Both the position numbers and the translations under genes were made by a program. Positions 6,850 through 10,833 of a stretch of 10,833 nucleotides of DNA are shown here, piece after piece. Below the pieces are notes generated by a model. That model was not told the DNA's origin. It ran no database searches and saw only the letters and a list, made by a program, of their open reading frames with translations. The DNA comes from DASRHK01 sp035650495 (GTDB lineage Bacteria; Pseudomonadota; Gammaproteobacteria; Nevskiales; Nevskiaceae), in NCBI GenBank assembly GCA_035650495.1, contig DASRHK010000123.1, positions 1 to 10,833 of the forward strand, written 5' to 3'. The first letter of the stretch is position 1. Each line of letters starts with the position of its first letter.

Positions 6850-7537
6850 TCATCTCGACGATCACCGCGAAGCCCATCGCAAAGTAGAGGTAAGCCTTCG
6901 GCACGTGGAAGTCGAGCCCGTCGGCAACCAGCGCCATGCCGATCAGGATCAGGAACGCGAGGGCGAGCACCTTGATCGTCGGATGCCGCTCGACGAACGC
7001 GCCGACCGGCGCCGAGAAGAACATCATCACGCCGACCGCGAGCATGATCGCCGCGACCATGACCGGGATGTTCTGCGTCATGCCGACCGCGGTGATCACC
7101 GAATCGAGCGAGAACACGATGTCGATGATCATGATCTGCACGATCACCGAGAAGAAGCCGGCGATGGCCTGACCGATGGCAGCGTCGGCCGTCTCGTGCT
7201 GTCCGGCCTCCACTTGCTCGTGGATCTCGAACGTCGCCTTGCCGATCAGGAACAGGCCGCCGATGATCAGCACGAGATCGCGCCCTGAAAGCTCGTTGCC
7301 CGCGAGCGTGAACAGCGGCGCGGTCAGCCGCGCGAGCCACGTCAGCGACAGCAGCAGCAGGATGCGCGTGATGCACGCGCCGCCCAGCCCGATCACGCGC
7401 GCGCGGGCGCGCTGCGCGACCGGCAGCTTGTTCGCCATGATCGTCAGGAAAATGATGTTGTCCACGCCGAGGACGATCTCGAGCCCGGCGAGCGTGAACA
7501 GGGCGACCCAGATCTCGGGATTGGTGAGAGCTTCCAT
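6809..7537 (-). CDS. TerC-family integral membrane protein (YgdQ-type)
   Basis: A polytopic inner-membrane protein of 242 residues with about seven hydrophobic helices. It resembles the short E. coli YgdQ form without CBS or CorC domains. Characteristic acidic membrane residues are present: GLEIVLGVDNIIFL (18-31, Glu20 and Asp26) and MIIDIVFSLDSVITAVG (around 136-152, two Asp). The motif AQRARARVIGLGGA in the first cytoplasmic loop is also typical. TerC relatives are implicated in tellurite resistance and, for some members, manganese export, often serving exported metalloenzymes; a metal substrate here is inference. I prefer the ATG at 7537; a GTG directly before it (7540) would add one residue, and AGG lies 6 bases before that GTG. 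The 3' end overlaps the acyltransferase gene by 41 bases on the opposite strand. No yybP-ykoY (manganese) riboswitch fits in the short leader. Confidence 0.93.
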   Translation of the reverse strand: MEALTNPEIWVALFTLAGLEIVLGVDNIIFLTIMANKLPVAQRARARVIGLGGACITRILLLLSLTWLARLTAPLFTLAGNELSGRDLVLIIGGLFLIGKATFEIHEQVEAGQHETADAAIGQAIAGFFSVIVQIMIIDIVFSLDSVITAVGMTQNIPVMVAAIMLAVGVMMFFSAPVGAFVERHPTIKVLALAFLILIGMALVADGLDFHVPKAYLYFAMGFAVIVEMINLRVRRKPPRAH

Positions 7538-7563
7538 CACGTCCGACCTGAAATGACGCCGAC

Positions 7564-7569
7564 ATCATA
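7564..7569 (-). promoter_or_regulatory. Possible -10 element of the TerC-family gene
   Basis: TATGAT on the minus strand matches 5 of 6 -10 positions and lies 26 bases before the preferred ATG at 7537. That would give a leader of about 20 bases containing AGG near the start codon. No clear -35 is found at normal spacing. Plausible but weak. Confidence 0.35.
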
Positions 7570-7629
7570 GCTTCATCGCCTTGTTATCCCGCGCGCCTAG
7601 CCTCGTCGCGTCATGTGCGGGCTCCTGCC

Positions 7630-8841
7630 ATGAAGATCGCCTACGGCGTGATGGGCTACGGCCGCGGCCACGCGATGCGCACGATGAGCGTGCTGCCGGC
7701 GCTGATGCGTCATCACGACATCACCGTGTTCGCGGGTGGCGACGCGCACGACGCGCTCGCGCCGCTCTTCCCCACCGTGCGCATCCCGACCATCGGCTAT
7801 CGCTACAACACGCGCGGCTCACATTCGCTGCCGAAGACGATCGCGGAGAACGCGGCGCCGATGGCGGATCTGCTGCTGCGCGGACTCGGCTGCGAGACGG
7901 TCGAGCGCGAGTTCAGGACCCGCGGCATCGAGCTCGTCATCTCGGATTCGGAAGCATGGACGCATCGTGCGGCACGACGCATCGGCCTGCCGCGCATCAG
8001 CTTCGATCACGTCGGCATCATCGCTTACTGCAAGCCGCACTTCCCGGCCGATCTCTGGCTCACCGGCATGCGCGACGCGATCGGCTATCGCGCGCTGATG
8101 GGCATTCCCGATCGCATCCTCATCTCGAGCTTCTATCCCGCCGAGCCCGCGTATCCCGGCATGCAGATCGTCGGACCGATGCTGCGCGACGTCGTGCGCG
8201 GCATCGAGACGCGCGAAGGCGACTATCTGCTGTGCTATCTCAACAAGGGTCAGCACCAATTCCTTTCGAAGGTCGAGCACACGCTGCGCCTGCTCGACCT
8301 GCCGGTCGTCGTCTACGGCACGCCGTTCCGCGGCGAGATCGAGAACCTCGACTTCCGCGCGCCGAGCAACGAAGGCTTCATCCGCGATCTCGCCAACTGT
8401 CGCGCCGTGCTGTCGACCGCGGGCAATCAGCTCATCGGCGAGGCGATCTATCTCGGCAAGCCGATCCTGGCGACGCCCGAGGACGCGTTCGAGCAGCGGC
8501 TCAACGCGCACATGGTCGAGCGCATGGGCGTGGGCATGCGCGCGCACCTGTCGACGCTCTCGCCGAGCGACGTCGATCGCTTCCTCGGCAACGACAGTTT
8601 CTACCGCACCAACATGCGCAGCCATTCCGCGGACGGTCGCGATCGCGCGCTCGCGATCCTGCACCGCTTCATCGATGAGCTCAGGCCAGCCCTTCGGCCA
8701 TCCGTGCGAGCAATCGGTACATCTGCCGATTGTTCTCCGCGAAGTACGGCAGCTCCCGCAGGATTTCCTCCGGGGTCTGCACGTAGCGCGCCGGCTCCGG
8801 CCGCTCGTGCTCGAACCAGACCCGCGCATTCGCCGCGGTGA
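7630..8841 (+). CDS. MurG-like glycosyltransferase (GT-B fold) with antisense-encoded C-terminal tail
   Basis: A cytosolic or membrane-associated GT-B glycosyltransferase of 403 residues. It begins MKIAYGVMGYGRGHAMR, the glycine-rich loop and GH-x-x-R pattern of the MJ1255/VC2487 and MurG-like group, and continues with ELVISDSEAWTHRAARRIGL (101-120) and FDHVGI. The donor-nucleotide region is AGNQLIGEAIYLGKPIL (264-280). Donor and acceptor sugars are unknown. The ATG at 7630 is preferred to the GTG at 7615, which would add RAPA-type residues outside the family pattern. The recognisable protein ends near residue 350 (LHRFIDEL). The last 50 or so residues, rich in Arg, Ala, Pro and Ser, are encoded opposite the end of the amidotransferase gene (overlap 8681-8841) and look like read-through into antisense sequence. 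A lost stop or a base error near 8670 could explain this. Confidence 0.85.
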   Translation: MKIAYGVMGYGRGHAMRTMSVLPALMRHHDITVFAGGDAHDALAPLFPTVRIPTIGYRYNTRGSHSLPKTIAENAAPMADLLLRGLGCETVEREFRTRGIELVISDSEAWTHRAARRIGLPRISFDHVGIIAYCKPHFPADLWLTGMRDAIGYRALMGIPDRILISSFYPAEPAYPGMQIVGPMLRDVVRGIETREGDYLLCYLNKGQHQFLSKVEHTLRLLDLPVVVYGTPFRGEIENLDFRAPSNEGFIRDLANCRAVLSTAGNQLIGEAIYLGKPILATPEDAFEQRLNAHMVERMGVGMRAHLSTLSPSDVDRFLGNDSFYRTNMRSHSADGRDRALAILHRFIDELRPALRPSVRAIGTSADCSPRSTAAPAGFPPGSARSAPAPAARARTRPAHSPR

Positions 8842-9376
8842 CCTCGAGATGGAACTGGATGCCGACGACGCGCGCGTCGCGGCCGGAGAACGCCTGATTG
8901 GTGCAAGCCTCGCTGCTGGCGAGACGGTCGTAGCCCGGCGGGATCGCGAAGGTGTCGCCGTGCCAGTGGAAGGCCTGGAACTCGTCCGGGAAATCCGCGA
9001 ACGCTTTCGATGAGCGCGCGTTGCGCTCGAGCCTGACCGGGAACCAGCCGATCTCCGTTTCGGCGTTGCGGGCGACCTGTCCGCCGAGCACGTCAGCGAG
9101 TAATTGCGCGCCGAGACAGATGCCGAGCACGCGCTTGCCTGCGGCGAGCGCCGCGCGGATCGCGTCGCGCTCGTCGCGCAGCCACGGATATCTCTGGTAC
9201 TCGTAGATGTTCATCGGCCCACCCATCACGATCAGCCAGTCGTACTGATCGGCGGCCGGCGCCCGCCCGCCCTCGTGGAAGCGTGTCGCGGTGACGGTCG
9301 CATGCTTCGAGGCGAGCCACGGCGCGATGCAGCCGAGATCCTCGAACGCCGCGTGCTGGAACCAGTGCACTCTCAT
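8681..9376 (-). CDS. Class I glutamine amidotransferase-like protein
   Basis: A stand-alone class I GATase domain of 231 residues, similar to the GMP synthase amidotransferase domain and to single-domain type 1 amidotransferases. The catalytic triad is complete: Cys87 in the nucleophile elbow GICLGAQLLADVLGG (86-99), and His176 and Glu178 in GIQFHLEVT (172-180). Other family marks are WLIVMGGPMNIYE (47-59) and FHWHGDTF (136-143). It would release ammonia from glutamine for an unknown acceptor or act as a gamma-glutamyl hydrolase; no synthetase partner is adjacent. The ATG at 9376 is chosen because MRVHWFQHAAFEDLG is where the fold begins; a frame opening further upstream adds residues without family character, though a GTG at 9388 lies close to an AGGAG. 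The 3' end is convergent with, and overlapped by, the glycosyltransferase frame. Confidence 0.92.
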   Translation of the reverse strand: MRVHWFQHAAFEDLGCIAPWLASKHATVTATRFHEGGRAPAADQYDWLIVMGGPMNIYEYQRYPWLRDERDAIRAALAAGKRVLGICLGAQLLADVLGGQVARNAETEIGWFPVRLERNARSSKAFADFPDEFQAFHWHGDTFAIPPGYDRLASSEACTNQAFSGRDARVVGIQFHLEVTAANARVWFEHERPEPARYVQTPEEILRELPYFAENNRQMYRLLARMAEGLA

Positions 9377-9421
9377 CGAAGCCGTCACGCTCCTGCAATG
9401 TCGCGGTCCTACGGTTGGCGC

Positions 9422-9438
9422 GGGGAACAAGCCTCCCC
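9422..9438 (+). other. Hairpin just before the orphan terminator
   Basis: GGGGA and TCCCC form a 5-bp stem with a 7-base loop (ACAAGCC) in the 141-base region between the divergent amidotransferase and YhhN genes. It lies 5 bases before the stem of the strong plus-strand terminator, so a plus-strand RNA would carry two hairpins in a row, as many small RNAs do at their 3' end. The base pairing is seen; the RNA is inferred. Confidence 0.35.
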
Positions 9439-9443
9439 CATTC

Positions 9444-9474
9444 TTGCCCGGCCCTCGCGCCGGGCGATTTTTTT
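9444..9474 (+). terminator. Strong intrinsic terminator on the plus strand
   Basis: A perfect 7-bp stem GCCCGGC/GCCGGGC (9446-9452 and 9459-9465) with a 6-base loop can be extended by a T-G and a T-A pair. It is followed by seven T residues (9468-9474). This is a textbook Rho-independent terminator for plus-strand transcription; the minus strand lacks a T-run after the stem. The nearest annotated plus-strand gene upstream ends 600 bases earlier (8841), and the region between is the amidotransferase gene on the other strand. It sits about 45 bases before the YhhN start and so insulates that gene. Confidence 0.88.
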
Positions 9475-9517
9475 AATCGCCGGCGATGCTAGGCTCTTCG
9501 CGAATCGGGGAGGCTCG

Positions 9518-10153
9518 ATGATAAACCTGTTTGCGATTGCCGCCGCCGTGTCGGCGCTGCTCGCGATCGCCGGGGAAGGCGGCGCGCGCCGCCATCGCGC
9601 GTTCTACGTGCTGAAGCCGCTCACCACGCTCTGCATCCTCGGCATGGCGCTTACCGCGCGCGATCCGGTGTCACCGCACTATCAGCAATTGATCGCCGGC
9701 GCGCTCGTGCTCTCCACGCTCGGCGACATCAGTCTCATGTTCGAAGGCGACCGCTGGTTCATCGGCGGACTGTCGAGCTTCCTCCTCGCCCATCTGCTGT
9801 TCGTCGGTGCGTTCGTGCAGGGTCTCCCCGCGTTCGCGGTGCCGTGGCCCGCGTGGCTGGTGATTCCGTACGGTGCGGTGCTTCTCACCTACCTGCTGCC
9901 GCGTGCGGGATCGCTGAAGATTCCGGTGCTCATCTATTGCGCAGCGATCTTCGCGATGGTGATCTGCGCCGCGGCGCGTCACGCCGCGCTCGAGGACGCG
10001 CGTGCGACCTTTGCGCTCATTGGCGCATCCCTGTTCGTGTTGTCCGACTCGAGCCTTGCCATCCGGCAGTTCCGCGGGCCTTATCCCGGCGCGCAGCCGC
10101 TGATCCTGTCGACCTATTGGCTCGCAATCGGCTTCATCGCCGCATCGGTTTAG
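9518..10153 (+). CDS. YhhN/TMEM86 family membrane protein, probable lysoplasmalogenase
   Basis: An integral membrane protein of 211 residues with about seven to eight hydrophobic helices covering almost its whole length. Family marks are LKPLTTLCIL (32-41), STLGDISLMFEGDRWFIGGL (66-85) with Asp70, SFLLAHLLFVGAF (87-99) and FVLSDSSLAI (173-182) with Asp177. YhhN and TMEM86 proteins hydrolyse the vinyl-ether bond of lysoplasmalogens to an aldehyde and a glycerophospho-head group; a Legionella member has been shown to do so. Whether this aerobic-looking proteobacterium holds such lipids is unknown, so the substrate is uncertain. The start is well supported by GGGGAGG (9507-9513) four bases upstream. 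An extended -10-like TGCTAGGCT (9487-9495) lies between the terminator and the gene. The stop at 10151-10153 is 47 bases before the M13 peptidase gene. Confidence 0.92.
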   Translation: MINLFAIAAAVSALLAIAGEGGARRHRAFYVLKPLTTLCILGMALTARDPVSPHYQQLIAGALVLSTLGDISLMFEGDRWFIGGLSSFLLAHLLFVGAFVQGLPAFAVPWPAWLVIPYGAVLLTYLLPRAGSLKIPVLIYCAAIFAMVICAAARHAALEDARATFALIGASLFVLSDSSLAIRQFRGPYPGAQPLILSTYWLAIGFIAASV

Positions 10154-10154
10154 C

Positions 10155-10160
10155 TATCAT
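10155..10160 (+). promoter_or_regulatory. Possible -10 element of the M13 peptidase gene
   Basis: TATCAT, 5 of 6 matches to the -10 consensus, starts right after the YhhN stop and 46 bases before the peptidase ATG. A weak TTCATC at 10133-10138 lies 16 bases upstream as a possible -35. It would give the peptidase its own promoter, with a leader of about 33 bases containing the hairpin at 10178-10194. Confidence 0.4.
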
Positions 10161-10177
10161 CCCGCGCGTCAAAGAAC

Positions 10178-10194
10178 CTGTCCGGGGAGGACAG
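10178..10194 (+). promoter_or_regulatory. Hairpin containing the ribosome binding site of the M13 peptidase gene
   Basis: CTGTCC and GGACAG form a perfect 6-bp stem with the loop GGGGA. The Shine-Dalgarno sequence GGGGAGG spans the loop and the 3' arm, 10 bases before the ATG at 10201. Folding would partly hide the site, and ribosome binding would open it. The structure is seen; a regulatory effect is inferred. Confidence 0.45.
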
Positions 10195-10200
10195 ATCCAC

Positions 10201-10833
10201 ATGAAGAAACTGATTCTGGGCGCGGCTGCCGCGCTCGCCGTCACCGCCTGCGCCGACGTTGCGCCGGTCGCCAAGGGCCCGGGCCGCGCCAGCGGCATCG
10301 ACGCCGCCAACTTCGGCAAGGGCATCCGTCCGCAGGACGATCTGTATCGCGCCGTCAATGGCGCTTGGCTCGAGCGCACCGAGATTCCGGCCGACAAGTC
10401 GAACTACGGCGCGTTCACCCAGCTCGACGATCAGGCCAACGCGGAAGTGAAGATCATCGTCGAGGATGCCGCGTCGCACGAGCAGAAGCCCGGCAGCGAC
10501 GCGCAGAAGATCGCCGACGTCTACAAGTCGTTCATGGACGAGGCCGCGCTCGAGAAGCTCGGCGTGAAGCCGCTCGACGCAGAGTTCGCGCGGATCGACG
10601 CGGTGAAGAGCAAGAAGGAGATCCCGGCGCTGATGGGCCATCTGGTGCGCCTGGGCGTCAACGTTCCGCTCGCGCCCTACGTGCATCAGGACAACAAAGA
10701 CTCGACGCACTACATCGGCGATTTCTACCAGGCCGGCCTCGGCATGCCGGATCGCGACTTCTATCTGCTCGACGACGCGAAGTTCAAGGACCTGCGCGCG
10801 AAGTACCAGGCGCACACCGAGAAGATGCTCTCG
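10201..10833 (+). CDS. M13-family metallopeptidase lipoprotein, N-terminal part (cut by window edge)
   Basis: The first 211 residues of a neprilysin/PepO-like zinc endopeptidase; full members have about 650-700 residues, so about two thirds lie beyond the window. A lipoprotein signal peptide is clear: MKK, a hydrophobic stretch, then the lipobox VTAC with Cys17 as the lipidated residue. Ala follows the Cys, which predicts sorting to the outer membrane with the domain facing the periplasm. The M13 N-terminal domain shows GIRPQDDLYRAVNGAWLERT (41-60), the bacterial version of the family's opening motif, then YGAFTQLDD, VYKSFMDEAALEKLGVKPL and GLGMPDRDFYLLDD (about 180-193). The catalytic HExxH and the downstream glutamate are outside the window, so activity cannot be confirmed here. 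Start ATG 10201 has GGGGAGG upstream, within a hairpin. Confidence 0.93.
   Translation, partial: MKKLILGAAAALAVTACADVAPVAKGPGRASGIDAANFGKGIRPQDDLYRAVNGAWLERTEIPADKSNYGAFTQLDDQANAEVKIIVEDAASHEQKPGSDAQKIADVYKSFMDEAALEKLGVKPLDAEFARIDAVKSKKEIPALMGHLVRLGVNVPLAPYVHQDNKDSTHYIGDFYQAGLGMPDRDFYLLDDAKFKDLRAKYQAHTEKMLS

Noticed and set aside
7538..7629. Manganese (yybP-ykoY) riboswitch before the TerC-family gene
   Set aside because: The gap is about 90 bases shared with a divergent gene, and the likely leader is about 20 bases, too short for that fold; no matching helices were seen.
9377..9475. 6S or SRP RNA gene ending at the orphan terminator
   Set aside because: The known conserved blocks of these RNAs could not be recognised and the available non-coding length is too short for 6S RNA.
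9476..9487. 12-base perfect palindrome ATCGCCGGCGAT between the terminator and the YhhN gene
   Set aside because: Same chance expectation; no second copy or spacing pattern to support a regulator site.
1..10833. Mobile elements, CRISPR arrays, tRNA/rRNA genes, toxin-antitoxin or defence genes
   Set aside because: No transposase or integrase frame, no regularly spaced repeats, no tRNA-like cloverleaf and no defence-family motif was found in either strand.

Overview
The window is high-GC, almost gap-free bacterial chromosome. A UvrD helicase that follows the enterobacterial protein closely from end to end, a predicted outer-membrane lipoprotein and frequent GTG starts point to a Gram-negative proteobacterium, most likely a GC-rich gammaproteobacterium of the Xanthomonadales/Nevskiales/Steroidobacterales kind. 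That placement is inference from protein character only. I see no mobile element, tRNA, rRNA, CRISPR array or integration scar, and no gene-free stretch longer than about 140 bases.

Left part (1-2979, minus strand): uvrD, followed after 32 bases by the start of a multi-pass membrane sensor with a PAS domain, cut by the window edge.

Middle (3055-5596, minus strand): a tight three-gene operon of a hotdog-fold acyl-CoA thioesterase, a zinc-dependent alcohol dehydrogenase, and an ankyrin-repeat protein with a C-terminal GAF-like domain. Both junctions are 4-base GTGA overlaps, so the three proteins are probably translationally coupled. Divergent from this operon, an acyltransferase-3 membrane protein (5647-6849, plus) runs tail-to-tail into a TerC-family membrane protein (minus), overlapping it by 41 bases.

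Right part (7630-10833): a MurG-like glycosyltransferase (plus) whose frame runs 161 bases into the antisense of a class-I glutamine amidotransferase (minus). Then come a short intergenic region with a strong plus-strand intrinsic terminator and no obvious gene for it to end, a YhhN/TMEM86 membrane protein (plus), and the first third of an M13-family metallopeptidase lipoprotein (plus).

Most of this is ordinary core and housekeeping content. The points that deserve a second look are the coupled thioesterase/dehydrogenase/ankyrin-GAF operon, the GAF-only ankyrin protein, the orphan terminator at 9444-9474, and the antisense tail of the glycosyltransferase. None of these by itself establishes a new system.
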